Source: Cordilura impudica (taxonomy: Eukaryota; Arthropoda; Insecta; Diptera; Scathophagidae). Taken from it: DNA of 64,000 nucleotides. Location of the stretch: the NCBI GenBank assembly GCA_963682025.1, contig OY821518.1, positions 12,900,100 through 12,964,099 on the forward strand. The letters are read 5' to 3'. Both the position numbers and the translations under genes were made by a program. Position 1 is the stretch's first letter. Every line of letters starts with the position of its first letter. This document shows, piece after piece, positions 1-11,610 of the stretch. The notes under the pieces are model-generated. The model ran no database searches and was not told where the DNA came from. It was given only the letters and a program-made list of their open reading frames with translations.

Positions 1-117
1 GATTTAATTTTGGCCCAAAACTTTGTATTTCTCAGTTTTTTTGCTATTCGCATATTTCTAGGGGGTGAGACCGACAGTTTGAACACTTTTTTTATTAAGG
101 GCCACGCTAATGGACAC
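1..117 (-). repeat. Terminal fragment of foldback family A
   Basis: This is the outer arm of the same inverted-repeat element that is seen more completely at 7998-9823 and 24222-25041. Shared landmarks are the TAGGGGGTGAGACCGACAGT block and a terminus close to TTAAGGGCCACGCTA. It runs off the left edge of the window. No coding capacity is visible, and it looks non-autonomous. Confidence 0.75.
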
Positions 118-312
118 ACAGACGGATTGACGGACAGACAGACAGACGGACGGACATCGCTAAATCGCTAATACAAATAGCAGCACAAAGCAGTACCCAG
201 TGGTATAGAGTATAATGAACATAAAACTATACGATAACCTATAACATACGTTTAGGGAGGGGGTATCAGGTCCAACTAATTAAATATAGAAAGTAAGCAT
301 AAAACAAATGTG
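118..312 (-). repeat. INE-1-like / inverted-pair family end fragment
   Basis: The stretch carries a run of GACGGACAGACAGAC-type units, the sequence ATCGCTAAATCG, and an end resembling the outer part of the 61975-62700 arm (GTGGTATAGAGTATAATG, then TATAGAAAGTAAGCATAAA). It is a dispersed fly repeat fragment with no coding potential. Its superfamily is not certain. Confidence 0.5.
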
Positions 313-368
313 AGGTGTTGCAATCGTCAATATTTTTATTGTGATTACATATGTATACTTGAATATAC

Positions 369-551
369 TCAGTATATATCATTAACATATATTGTAAAAA
401 GTAAAGGACCAAGAATCGCTCCTTGAGGCACACCTTTTATTATTGGCAATAGTCGTGATGTTTTATTATTAGCAAAGACCGACTGTTTGCGATACGATAA
501 ATATGAGGTGATCAAACGAGTGTGTAGTGATTTTTTTCTGAAGTTTGTCAA
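369..551 (-). pseudogene. Non-LTR reverse transcriptase fragment
   Basis: A 60-residue minus-strand open stretch contains the RT motif B block GVPQGAILGPLLFTIYVNDI, preceded by a TSYLSYRKQ segment. That order is typical of the palm domain in jockey/CR1-type LINEs. Fingers, YADD motif and endonuclease are missing nearby, so only about a tenth of a usual LINE ORF2 remains. It is a dead fragment; the clade cannot be fixed from this length. Confidence 0.7.
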
Positions 552-559
552 TTCCGCCC

Positions 560-1736
560 GTTAACAAACATGTATTTTTGTATTCATAAAATAAAAATTA
601 CATACAGTAATGAATTATTTTTCAGAATTAATAATACGCTAAAAACGCAAATGTGCAATTAAAACAAAATACAAAAAAAAAACACAAAAAATTAAAGAGT
701 TTGTGCCAAAAAGATTTGTAAGTTGTTAGCGTGCCGTATAAGCGATACATATAAAATATTATTCATACGTCATGTTAAGGCGTTATTTTTGTTTTAATTA
801 AAAGATTAATTTCCTAAGGAAGACTTATATTTCCAAAAATAAAAAAATTATTTCATAAAACAAGTGTCACTAGTAATAAAACGTAACAAATTAAGCACAA
901 CTGTAGGCTGTTATTTATTTATATTCGTAGTACGAAAAAGTAAAATATTTTCATAATATTACTTGTTTCATTTACAAATGAGGTGGTGTTAATTTTGCTG
1001 TGTTTATAGAAAAAAAATATGTACATGTACAAATATATGTATATATACAAAAAATACAGAGTAAATACAAAGAGTTTTATAGTAAAATGAATGTTAGTAC
1101 TACCGTGGTATTATGATTTTTTCCCCTTTGTCTAAAAAAAAACACAAAAATTATTTCAAAGCAAAAGATTTTTTTGTATCTGTCTTGTGTTTTTTTCTTT
1201 CCCAGGGGTTACATTTATTGCTGCCAACAATGACAAGGACTTATGACTGTGTTATACTTTTCATATACTTTTTTACGTTTTACACAAAGGATTATTGTAA
1301 ATAATATCATAGTTACTTGAGATTATTATATTATTCTTTATAAGATGTATTTTAAATTAAATATTCGATAATAAGTCCTTAGAACTTTATCAAGTTTACC
1401 TAAAATTAATAAAACATAAGATTTAATATGTTTGTTCTTTAAGGATTATTATTGAGTTTTAGGATAATATAGGCTTTGTTCGTTGTATAAACAAGATAAT
1501 TATCTTAGAAGTTGTTAGTTTTAATTAACTTTAAATAATTTACTATCTTGTATTTAAATTGTATTTCAAAAGGATTACAATAATAATCACAAGCAATTAA
1601 TGTCATTGAAAGAGATTATTATTAAAATACAAAAAAAAAAATAGTGCAATTAAATTTTTAATTAAGTACCTTACCATAACAAGAATTTATAATATGTTTT
1701 GTCACACTATTTGTTCTTTCAAATGCTGGGAGATAA
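560..1736. other. AT-rich DNA, nothing recognised
   Basis: About 1.2 kb of AT-rich sequence with short A and T runs. The only open stretch (1113-1304) is Lys/Phe-rich, with no domain, splice sites or start context, and I do not consider it a gene. Confidence 0.5.
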
Positions 1737-1740
1737 ATTT

Positions 1741-1870
1741 ATGAATTGGAAATGAAAATTTTAAATGGAAATGAAATTTCAGAATCAAACCTGTCACATA
1801 TTTCAGAAACAATTTCAAGACTTTTTCTCCTTTTAATTGCAATTTTAATAAGGAAAAAAATACAAATTTA
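1741..1870. repeat. Spacer copy 1 of heptamer satellite
   Basis: A 130 bp non-repetitive segment beginning ATGAATTGGAAATG and ending TACAAATTTA. It recurs at 2906-3035 in the same orientation with no indels and, by eye, two substitutions. It leads directly into the heptamer array. Confidence 0.85.
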
Positions 1871-2899
1871 ATTTTTAATTTTTAATCTTTAATTTTTAAT
1901 TTTTAATTTTTTATTTTTAATTTTTAATTTTTAATTTTTAATTTTTAATTTTTAATTTTTAATTTTTAATTTTTAATTTTTAATTTTTATTTTTTAATTT
2001 TTAATTTTTAATTTTTAGTTTTTAATTTTTAATTTTTAATTTTTAATTTTTAATTTTTAATTTTTAATTTTTAATTTTTAATTTTTAATTTTTAATTTTT
2101 AATTTTTAATTTTTAATTTTTAATTTTTAATTTTTAATTTTTAATTTTTAATTTTTAATTTTTAATTTTTAATTTTTAATTTTTAATTTTTAATTTTTAA
2201 TTTTTAATTTTTAATTTTTAATTTTTAATTTTTAATTTTTAATTTTTAATTTTTAATTTTTAATTTTTAATTTTTAATTTATAATTTTTAATTTTTAATT
2301 TTTATTTTTAATTTTTAATTTTTAATTTTTAATTTTTAATTTTTAATTTTTAATTTTTAATTTTTAATTTTTAATTTTTAATTTTTAATTTTTAATTTTT
2401 AATTTTTAATTTTTAATTTTTAATTTTTAATTTTTAATTTTTAATTTTTAATTTTTAATTTTTAATTTTTAATTTTTAATTTTTAATTTTTAATTTTTAA
2501 TTTTTAATTTTTAATTTTTAATTTTTAATTTTTAATTTTTAATTTTTAATTTTTAATTTTTAATTTTTAATTTTTAATTTTTAATTTTTAATTTTTAATT
2601 TTTAATTTTTAATTTTTAATTTTTAATTTTTAATTTTCAATTTTTAATTTTTAATTTTTAATTTTTAATTTTTAATTTTTAATTTTTAATATTTAATTTT
2701 TAATTTTTAATTTTTAATTTTTAATTTTTAATTTTTAATTTTTAATTTTTAATTTTTAATTTTTAATTTTTAATTTTTAATTTTTAATTTTTAATTTTTA
2801 ATTTTTAATTTTTAATTTTTAATTTTTAATTTTTAATTTTTAATTTTTAATTTTTAATTTTTAATTTTTAATTTTTAATTTTTAATTTTTAATTTTTAT
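1866..2899. repeat. AATTTTT heptamer array, block 1
   Basis: A near-perfect tandem array of the 7-mer AATTTTT, roughly 145 copies judging from the length. Rare variants include one AATCTTT, one TTTTTAG and a few one-base slips. It contains no transposon and no coding sequence. Confidence 0.97.
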
Positions 2900-2905
2900 G
2901 AATTT

Positions 2906-3035
2906 ATGAATTGGAAATGAAAATTTTAAATGGAAATGAAATTTCAGAATCAAACCTATCACATATTTCAGAAACAATTTCAAGAGTTTTTCTCCTTTTA
3001 ATTGCAATTTTAATAAGGAAAAAAATACAAATTTA
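2906..3035. repeat. Spacer copy 2 of heptamer satellite
   Basis: Second copy of the 130 bp spacer, differing at CCTATCAC (versus CCTGTCAC) and AAGAG (versus AAGAC). Its place between two heptamer blocks shows that spacer plus array was duplicated as a unit. Confidence 0.85.
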
Positions 3036-3746
3036 ATTTTTAATTTTTAATTTTTAATTTTTAATTTTTAATTTTTAATTTTTAATTTTTAATTTTTAAT
3101 TTTTAATTTTTAATTTTTAATTTTTAATTTTTAATTTTTTATTTTTAATTTTTAATTTTTAATTTTTAATTTTTAATTTTTAATTTTTAATTTTTAATTT
3201 TTAATTTTTAATTTTTAACTTTAAATTTTTAATTTTTAATTTTTAATTTTTAATTTTTAATTTTTATTTTTTAATTTTTAATTTTTAATTTTCAATTTTT
3301 AATTTTTAATTTTTAATTTTTAATTTTTAATTTTTAATTTTTAATTTTTAATTTTTAATTTCTAATTTTTAATTTTTAATTTTTAATTTTTAATTTTTAA
3401 TTTTTAATTTTTAATTTTTAATTTTTAATTTTTAATTTTTAATTTTTAATTTTTAATTTTTAATTTTTAATTTTTAATTTTTAATTTTTAATTTTTAATT
3501 TTTAATTTTTAATTTTTAATTTTTAATTTTTAATTTTTAATTTTTAATTTTTAATTTTTAATTTTTAATTTTTAATTTTTAATTTTTAATTTTTAATTTT
3601 TAATTTTTAATTTTTAATTTTTAATTTTTAATTTTTAATTTTTAATTTTTAATTTTTAATTTTTAATTTTTAATTTTTAATTTTTAATTTTTAATTTTTA
3701 ATTTTTAATTTTTAATTTTTAATTTTTAATTTTTAATTTTTAATTT
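3034..3746. repeat. AATTTTT heptamer array, block 2
   Basis: About 100 further copies of the same heptamer. It ends abruptly at AATGATAAAAAAATACG around 3747. Confidence 0.97.
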
Positions 3747-3929
3747 TAATGATAAAAAAATACGTGGTAAAACTTGCTTAGGCCAGTGTGACAGGTGCAG
3801 TGTGACAGGTGCAGTATTAATATACACACACTGTAATGACTTCAACAATACGAAGAATTACAACATATACAACATACATATATTAAGAAAAACAACAAAC
3901 ACACTGAAAAATTTTATTTTTTCAAGAGT

Positions 3930-4225
3930 TTTTTCAAAGTTTCATTCATAACTCGTAACCCCTTTGACGATTTTAAATAGCATCTCCTTTGGGATGTTAA
4001 TAAACTATTTTGTACCAAAACGAACGGTCTAGCTTAGATATTGACGCCGTGATCGTGATTTCCCCAGACAAACGGACAGACGGTCATTGGTAAATCAACT
4101 TCCCTTGTATTAATGATCAAGGAAATATATGTTTTCGGGTCTCCGGAATTTATTTCGATGCGTTACAAACGGAATGACAAACCTATCTATACCCTCAGCC
4201 AGTGAGGTGTGAAGGGTATAAAAAT
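3930..4225 (-). repeat. INE-1/DINE-1-like dispersed repeat fragment
   Basis: Minus-oriented end of a repeat found many times in this window. It has GTGATCGTGATTTCC, GGACAGACGG, then CGATGCGTTACAAACGGAATG and a terminal ATACCCTC...GAAGGGTATA hairpin. The layout (ATACCC hairpin, CGTCTGTCCG core) is reminiscent of dipteran INE-1/DINE-1 elements. That assignment is an inference from layout. Confidence 0.6.
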
Positions 4226-4985
4226 CAACTATTACATAGAAACGTTACATAGAAATTTTTAGCAAACAAAATAAGACAATAATGTTTAGGGCATGTAAAC
4301 AGTCGTCATCTCTAACAAATAGATTGTGTTTTATTCTATTGATACGATTTTGTTTGCGAGTATATTAGAATGTCCTTTTTTCGTTGAAATGTTGTTTTTC
4401 ATGCTCTACTTGTTCTAGAATCAATTAATGATAATTGATTATAAAATGTCATTTATTTGTTCAAAAAAATACACTCTGGTTCATTAAAATAAGTAGATAC
4501 ATGACACAAAAATATGGAACATTTTTTTCTATATTGAAAAGATATGATTGTGTCAGTATATTAATTGAAATTTTCAGAAAACCAGTCGAAAATATAAATT
4601 TTTAAATATTTCATTAAATCTTTTGGTAAAATTTTTGAAGCAATGTAATATTAAAATCAATATATTTAAAATGAATTTAGTGCTTTACTTAAAGTTCAAA
4701 ACAGTTCATTCTCACTGAATTGATATACAAACAATTTCCTTCATCACATTGACTCTCATACATTTCTATTCAACATTTAGTAATAGAAAACGTGACATAT
4801 ATTAAATTTTCCCCTTTCCCGTTATCAACAAACCCTATACAAGAAAAAGTAAAAAAAAAATGTAACAAATATATTTATGCAGCGCACAAAAATATACGAG
4901 TATTTTTTTTATAAACTAATAAATATTTTCGTTAAGTGAAGGATAAATGTCAGGAAAGTTAAAATAAAAAATAAAGAAAAATATA
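4226..4985. other. AT-rich intergenic DNA
   Basis: I see no open frame with domain content, no inverted repeat and no tandem array in these 760 bases. Confidence 0.5.
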
Positions 4986-6651
4986 CAGTATTGTTCGCAA
5001 CTTACGAAACTTGTCCTAATAAAGTAATCAATGTCTCACATCTTCTTTTTAAATTGATAAAATAACACTTTTAATTTTTATTACATTATGTACCTACATT
5101 TTAATAATAACAACAAAAATTTAGTTTCATTTCCTTGCAAGTAAAAAAAAATACAAAAACAAAATTAACTCCGTATGTGAGCCTGCATATGAAAACCCAC
5201 CTAGTGTGTCAACACAAGTTTTTGAGTAAAACGCAATTAATGTGTCCCTCTCTGTGTTGCATTTTCATAGTGTACGCGTTCTCATTTGCATTTTTACATT
5301 ACTTTCCGATGTTTTTGCGACTTGCGAGCGGTTTCATATGAAGGTTTTTTACATACAAATTCAAAAAAGTGAATTCACGAAATTTGACAGGGTCACATAA
5401 GTTATTGTTCGAAACTTAAGCAACTTTCAGTATTTCGTAGGATACCCTTAGTTTTTTTTTTTTTTTTTTTTTTTTTGAAATCCGCACATCGGTTTGGTAT
5501 AGATTCTATAAGATCTGATAGTATTGTGATTGGTATTGAATTCCCAATTCATCAAGTTGGGATTGACCAACTTGAATCCCTTTAGCAGACAACCAATCTT
5601 CGACCAACTTTGACGAGTGCTTGGGGTTCATTATCCAGCCGAAACACATGTGGAAGTAGCATTTCCCATTTAGCATATTGAAATATGTGGTCGGCTAGAA
5701 TGTCCCTATAAAAAGGCGATCCTTTTTTGTTTGTATTTCAACAAAAGGAAAACTCCACTTGCCGAAAAGCAGGTCCACACTATTACATTTCTGCCCCCAT
5801 GCTTTATTGTTCCTTTACAATAACGCGGATGTGTAATCGTTTCCTTGAGGTCTTTGAACGTGGCATACTCCATCTGAATTCGCTGAATAAAGCTGTTTTA
5901 GCAAATTTCAACATAAAGTTCACAAAACTAATGAAAATTAAAGAATTAAATAATTAAGCAAACTTCGCTTTTAAATGTTCCTTTGCCACTATGGGTTTCT
6001 TAGACTACATGAAAGCTTCTCAAATAATTTTCCAATGATCGCTTTCTCACAGTTCTCGAACTAATATTGCCATTAAGCTCACTGACAACATATTTGGTAA
6101 AAAATAAAATGGTTTTTCTTAATTAATTTAAGAATTTTCCTTTCTGTTCAATTTGAAGTTTTGCGAGAACGTCCTTTGCTATTGGCTTCCTGTACTGTTC
6201 CGTTGTACTTATTAATGCTTAAATTGTTGGCTATAAAAAAGTTCAAAAATTTTTAGCGGTTCCGTTACGTGCTCGTGCGAGAGCTACACTTCTAAATAAT
6301 TGATACTAAATGAACAGAAACAAACAAAATTTCAATTTTCATTGTCAAACTACACGAAACTTAAATAAGTTTGTTTATTTGTAGCAAAAGTTTTGTTTAT
6401 TTGTTTGAAAAAAAAAAATAAAACAATAAAATAGTTGTTTAAGTTTCGAACAAAAATATGTGGAGTTAACTTTGTTTTTTTTTAACTTGCTAGGAAATGA
6501 AATTCAATTTTTGTTGTTATTATTTGAATACGGGTAACTACATAATATAATACAAACTAAAAATGTTATTTTGTATAAATTAATTTAAAAAACAAAAATA
6601 AGACTATGATTACTTTATTAAGAGAAGTTTCTTAGGTTTCGAACAATACTG
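4986..6651 (-). mobile_element. Tc1-like element with IR/DR termini
   Basis: The ends are inverted: CAGTATTGTTCGCAACTTAC on the left, and on the right the complement of CAGTATTGTTCGAAACCTAA. The similarity extends about 45 bp, to TAATAAAGTAATCA. TA lies on both sides (4984-4985 and 6652-6653). A second internal pair of the same motif, TTGTTCGAAACTTAAGCAAC near 5405 and its complement near 6440, gives the double-repeat inverted-repeat arrangement of IR/DR-type Tc1 elements such as Bari- and Sleeping Beauty-type. The transposase between them is decayed. Confidence 0.85.
5535..5840 (-). pseudogene. Decayed Tc1-like transposase fragment
   Basis: Read on the minus strand, pieces of the DDE domain can be recognised. 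GGRNVIVWTCFSASGV corresponds to the Tc1 GGGSVMVWGCFSA block. MNPKHSSKLVEDWLSAKGI corresponds to the DNDPKHTS...WL block, followed by a QSQLDELGI remnant of QSPDLNPIE. Frameshifts separate them and the second Asp appears lost. It cannot encode an active transposase. Confidence 0.75.
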
Positions 6652-7176
6652 TATATATTTTTAGATGTTATTAACCAAGACCTTTAAATATTATGTAGCA
6701 TGAGAATGGTTTTACAAAATTTTGTAAAATTTATTTGCTGGAGGGATATATGTAAGTAAAATACATGGTATATAAATAATAACTCAATGACGATGATGAT
6801 GACGATGACGACGTTAATAAAATATTCGTAGCATAAATTTTAACAGAAGCTACTGACAACACGTTTTACTAAAATACGTTGCAAGTAACATGTCATTGCA
6901 CACATAAAACAACTCAGTAATAAAAAAAAAAAAACATTTTTGTATAAATTTCAAACGATAAGCCAAAAAGTAATAACACTAACTGGAAATTGTGATGGAA
7001 TGTGATAAAATGATAATCTCTTCAGCAGAAATATCTGAAGCTTTAATCAAGTTGTGGTCACTTTATGAGAGATTATTTTGGATTGAAAACAGTGACTGTG
7101 CTGGGTTTTATGAATGAAAATTATCGATTTTTTTTAAACAGGACTATGGCATTTGAAATGAATTATTATTATGAAA
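6652..7176. other. AT-rich spacer with short GATGAC run
   Basis: No gene is seen. A short imperfect run of GATGATGATGACGATGACGA occurs near 6790. The rest is simple AT-rich sequence. Confidence 0.5.
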
Positions 7177-7551
7177 TCTATAATATTAATAGGCTAAGCG
7201 ATTTCTTGTGACTGATGTTTTGTTCTACCGTTTTATCCCGATTTTGACCAAACGTATATTATTTGAAAGGAATTTTTTTTAGCCGTTTTGCAGATTTACA
7301 GATTTTGAAATTTTTTCCTTTATTTTGAGTAAATTGAATTTAAAGTTGCTACTAACACATACATAAAATTATACAATGCTATGTGTGTGTTTATTAAATT
7401 TGTTAATGTGTTTGTAATAAAAATGAGTTTGTTTTTTGTGCTGATTTGTGAATTAGCTATAATGATCAGCATACTTTTAGGGTCTTTATTTAATGAAAAA
7501 ATAAAATTTCCTAGAATCTGCGCTCGAATTCCGAGGGCTGGAATCTGCTAG
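7177..7551 (+). mobile_element. Non-autonomous Helitron-like element, copy 1
   Basis: It begins TCTATAATATTAATAGGC directly after an A and ends GGAATCTGCTAG directly before a T, the A|TC...CTRR|T insertion signature of Helitrons. A short hairpin (CTCGAATTCCGAG) sits about a dozen bases before the CTAG end. It is 375 bp with no coding capacity. Three other copies occur at 14369-14693, 30646-31012 and 56727-57093. Confidence 0.8.
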
Positions 7552-7997
7552 TGTATTATTGTTCTCTGATTGACAAGAATTTAAAACAAAATTCAACTTA
7601 ACCGCCAAATTTAAGTAGGTTTGTAGTTGGAACTGTTATTAGGTAAATATACTTTAGTTTCATAATAAAGACAGACATGAAAGACGGAAGATATCAACGA
7701 GTATTACAATGAGTATAAATGTAAACTTCTGGTCTTAATAGCGACACTAAAATATCACAACGTATGCGACGTGTGCTCTTAGGCCTAGTCTTAGGTTTAC
7801 TTAGACTATTTGCTAATATTTGCTACTATTTGCTGTGTGACATTGCTAAGGCGAGTTGTAAAAAATAAATTTTTACAAAAATAATAAATTGACTAAATAA
7901 CTGTATATCAGTAGTTTTAAAATTCAGTTTAAAAATAAGAGAAAATAAAAAAATCAATAATAAAAATATATACAGTCAAGGACATAAGTCTTCATTA
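7552..7997. other. AT-rich spacer
   Basis: Nothing recognised. The only texture is a duplicated TTTGCTAATATTTGCTAC stretch near 7810. Confidence 0.45.
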
Positions 7998-9823
7998 GGG
8001 TGGCCCTTAATAAAAAAAAGTGTTCAAACTGTCGGTCTCACCCCCTAGAAATATGCGAATAGCAAAAAAACTGAGAAATACAAAGTTTTGGGGCAATCAG
8101 AAAACGTTTAGTCGTGGCGCAAAGCGATTGAAAATTTCAAGTGTGTTTATATGGGGAGAATATGACTTTTTATCAGATTTTAAGAAAAATTCGTTCTATA
8201 ATTTAATTTTTCCGACAAGCTGTTATATAATTCAGGATCAGTATTAACTTATCCCCTCAAGAGGCTATAAAATTTCAAAATCGAATAAAACCTCGCCAAG
8301 AAATAGCAAATGCCCCAGACCACTTTTGTGCCAAAAAAAACTAGGTCATGAAATTTGATGGCATTTTTTTCAACTTGGAGAAATTGATTAAAGCCATCAT
8401 TCTTTTTTGGTATCTATACTTATAAGTACTCTACCAAAATTTTTTTGACAAGGATTTTATTTTTGCGGATTTCGAAAAAATTGGATTTTTGTGAAATATT
8501 CTGTAAATGTACTCTTTCTAATACTTTGTTTCAAAAATTCATCATTTTTCTACTTTTAAATGTTATATTTTATCTTACTAGCCTAGGTTTTCGGAAAAAA
8601 AAAATAATATGACTCCATTAACCCTTTTGGAATTGGGGTCACATATGACCCCAAACTAATAAAAGACAATTTATGCAAAAAATTCAAATATTTTGTAAGT
8701 GCTGTCCAATTTTTAGATGCGACGCTTAAAATATAATAACCAAATGTGTAGAAGTTTCGTCCCAAAAATTTAGGATAAATCCGAGAACACTAACCCATTA
8801 TTTGCCAAGGCCAGCTTAGGATTTTTAGATATTTTAAAATAAAATTGACCTAAAACGAGTTTTTCTATTAAACTCGTTGATACCACTATTTAGAATTTAA
8901 GAAAAATAATTCGGTTAATTTTTATTTATTTGACCATTCAGTGCTCCTGGGATCAAAATAATCCATTGTGATATATCTTTGGTGCAATTATCTGCTTAAT
9001 GCTCGCGAATATAAATTAAAACAACTTTTAACTAATTTTGTTATAAAATTACTTTATGTGATAAAGTAATAGATGAATTTATTGCTGTCTCACCCACCAA
9101 TTTGGTGGATATTGATAAAAAAGGCCAAAAAAAAAATTCAGGTCATTCGGTGAAGATGTCATGTCGGGTAAATACGATAATTATAGTTCTGGCAGAGGGA
9201 TTTACTTAAAAATTCACATAGTTAATCTGCAACATGAATTTCATAAAACCTTAAAGTGATAGATTAATTTTTTTAAATTTTGTTTAAGAAAATTTTTTCA
9301 AACTTGAAAAAGGAGTTTTAAAAATTTTATCAAAAAAATTTCCAATTTTCGGTCTCAATGTGCAATAGGTTAACAACGTGGTAATAAAACTATACTTAAT
9401 ATCTGAGTACTTATAAGTATAGAGACCAAAAAATAATGGTGGCTTTAATCAATTTCTCAAAGTTGAAAAAAATGCCATCAAATTTCATAACCTAGTTTTT
9501 TTTGGCACAGAAGTGGTCTGGGGCATTTGCTATTTCTTGGCGAGGTTTCATACGATTTTGAAGTTTTATAGCCTTTTGAAAGGATAATTTAATACTGATC
9601 CCTAATTATGTAACAGCTTGTCGGAAGAATTAAATTATACAAGAAATTTTCGTAAAATCCAAAAAAAGTCATATTTTCCCCATATAAACACACTTGAAAT
9701 TTTCAATCGCTTTCGCCACGACTAAACGTTTTTTGATTGGCCCAAAACTTTGTATTTCTCAGTTTTTTTTTTCTACTCGCATATTTCTAGGGGGTGAGAC
9801 CGACAGTTTGAACACTTTTTTTT
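7998..9823. mobile_element. Foldback family A, near full-length
   Basis: The outer 430-450 bases on each side (about 7998-8450 and 9400-9823) are inverted copies of each other. Paired landmarks include GTGTTCAAACTGTCGGTCTC with its complement, CGCCACGACTAAACG, and CTTGGCGAGGTTT. The left end GGGTGGCCCTTAATA lies after a TA. The right terminus is eroded past AACACTTTTTTT. The middle holds a perfect palindrome, GGGGTCACATATGACCCC, near 8637. There is no transposase, so this is a non-autonomous long-TIR element. Confidence 0.85.
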
Positions 9824-9829
9824 CCCTCC

Positions 9830-10144
9830 ATATAACGAAGGGTGGTGGTCTTCATACACACCCAAAAATTTCAGAACATTGCTAATCCAAGAGTATTGAA
9901 AAAAAAATTCTCTATATTAAAAGCATATCCAGATTGCTTAACTAAAAATTTTTTAAAGCTAATTTACAAGTCGAAATTCAGACAATATTCTTTAAACCTT
10001 GGGGCAAATTGGTAAATTCCAAATACCCAATGGTGATGATGTCAACTTTTTCCAGGCAAAAAGCCCAAAGTGCTAAATTGCGCAAAATTAGAATGAGACA
10101 GAAAGCGCTAAATAATCTAACCCATAAAAACAAAGTTTTTATTA
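9830..10144. other. Spacer, no gene
   Basis: Overlapping short open frames on both strands have no recognisable protein features. They are treated as chance. Confidence 0.5.
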
Positions 10145-10384
10145 AAACTCTTTCTTTCCTTATGCATATGAGTTTGGAATCTCTCCATGACTGTGGGTGA
10201 CTATGCGTGACCATCTTTAAGTTAATGTTGGGTGACAACAAGTCTGTGGACCAAGTTTCAGATTAAGTGAATGAGGGAAAATGGGGTTTAAGTCACTCCG
10301 TGTACTCGGGGTACTCGGAATTTTATTGCTTTTTTCGATTACTCGAGTACTCGGGTAAATACGATAATTATACTCGGGCTTGTA

Positions 10385-10540
10385 TTTGATTTTTATACCC
10401 TCCACGCCACTTTGAAGCGGGTATATATCAGTTTGCATTCCATTTGTAACGCATCGAAAAATGTATTTGCGAACCCATAATGTATATATATTTTGGGTCC
10501 ATATAACGGTTTGAGTCGATATAGCGATGTCCGTCTGTCC
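10385..10540 (+). repeat. INE-1-like fragment inside the hAT
   Basis: The sequence ATACCCTCCACGCCAC, then GTTTGCATTCCATTTGTAAC, and GCGATGTCCGTCTGTCCG are the ordered landmarks of the dispersed repeat seen at 26105 and 29175. It is a 5' end fragment only. Confidence 0.7.
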
Positions 10541-11610
10541 GTTGATGTCGCTGCTGAAGACGATGATTCAACTGAAGAATTCCAAGACGATGATGACTAT
10601 TCTGATGAAAGTGATAATATTGGGCACGTTGATTTATTTGTTTCTGACTCTAATTTGAATTTTGAAGATGAAACTATAAGTGATATTCCCGAAGGCCGTA
10701 ATGATATTGAAGTCGTTCTAGCGGAGACTCGAAAAATAATAAAAATTTTTAAGAAGTCAGCTGTAAGAAGCAGTATTCTGCAAAAACATGTATTTGTGCA
10801 AAAAGGCAAAAAACTTCGCTTGTTCCTCGATTGCAAGACTCGCTGGAATTCCATGCTTCCTATGATAAATAATTTTTTTTAAATTGAGTAACTGTATAAA
10901 TACAGCCTTTATTGAACTAGGTCAAGAACAATTTTGTAATGCAAATATCGATGTTTTAAAGGAAATATCGCAAGTTCTCGGGCCTATAGAGCTTGCAGTC
11001 AAAGAATTAAGTAAAAAAGACAGCAACTTACTTATTGCCGAAGGAGTTTTCATATTATTATTAAAATAAGAATTAAAAAAATAATAAAAATGAATGAAAG
11101 GCGAAACAAAGATATTATATCTTTATTGTTTTTTTTTTTTTTTTTTTTTTTTTTTGCAAATTGGTATCTATCCTAATTCGCAGACTAATAACTATTTCAC
11201 GTATGCTTCAAAATATTCAGTAAAATCATTAGCAAAAGAGACAATTGAAAGATTGTTTCGTGAATCTGATAAGCAAGTTGAAATTGAAAACAGAGAAGAA
11301 ACTGATTCAGAAGCTGAAGTGTCTACTTTGGATGAAATGCAAAAAACTATCAATTCGATTATGGCGGTCCCACAAGAGGGCAGCAGAATATCATCGTTGG
11401 AAAAGGAACTAAAGCTGATCGAAGTAAATCGTGCAAAAGGGGGATTTCATACAGAAAAATTGTACCAGGCTTTACTTACCATTCAACCAACCTCAACATC
11501 GAGTGAAAGAGTTTTTACAGTAGCATCTAGCTTTTTAACTTAGAAGCGCAATCAATTAAAAATGGAAACCTTAGATAGACTAATATTTCTTAAATATTTT
11601 TTTTTTTAAA
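10540..11610 (+). pseudogene. Broken hAT transposase
   Basis: Three open segments follow one another. The first (to 10880) is acidic and ends with KTRWNSMLPMI, matching the TRWNS block of hAT transposases. The second (10884-11069) holds helical sequence. The third (to 11543) carries the C-terminal dimerisation signature TSSERVFTVASSFLT, continuing past a stop as RNQLKMETLDRLIFLKYF. In-frame stops and a long T run (near 11130-11154) separate the parts. The BED finger and the first catalytic region are absent. This is a dead remnant, probably related to ZBED/Hermit-like fly hATs. Confidence 0.75.

Noticed and set aside
1113..1304. Possible IA-2 signal-peptide exon (hydrophobic stretch)
   Set aside because: No splice donor in the required phase follows it, and it is 36 kb away with no supporting context.
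8020..8247. 75-residue frame with a Met start
   Set aside because: It is inside the arm of foldback family A and begins in its terminal repeat. There is no domain.
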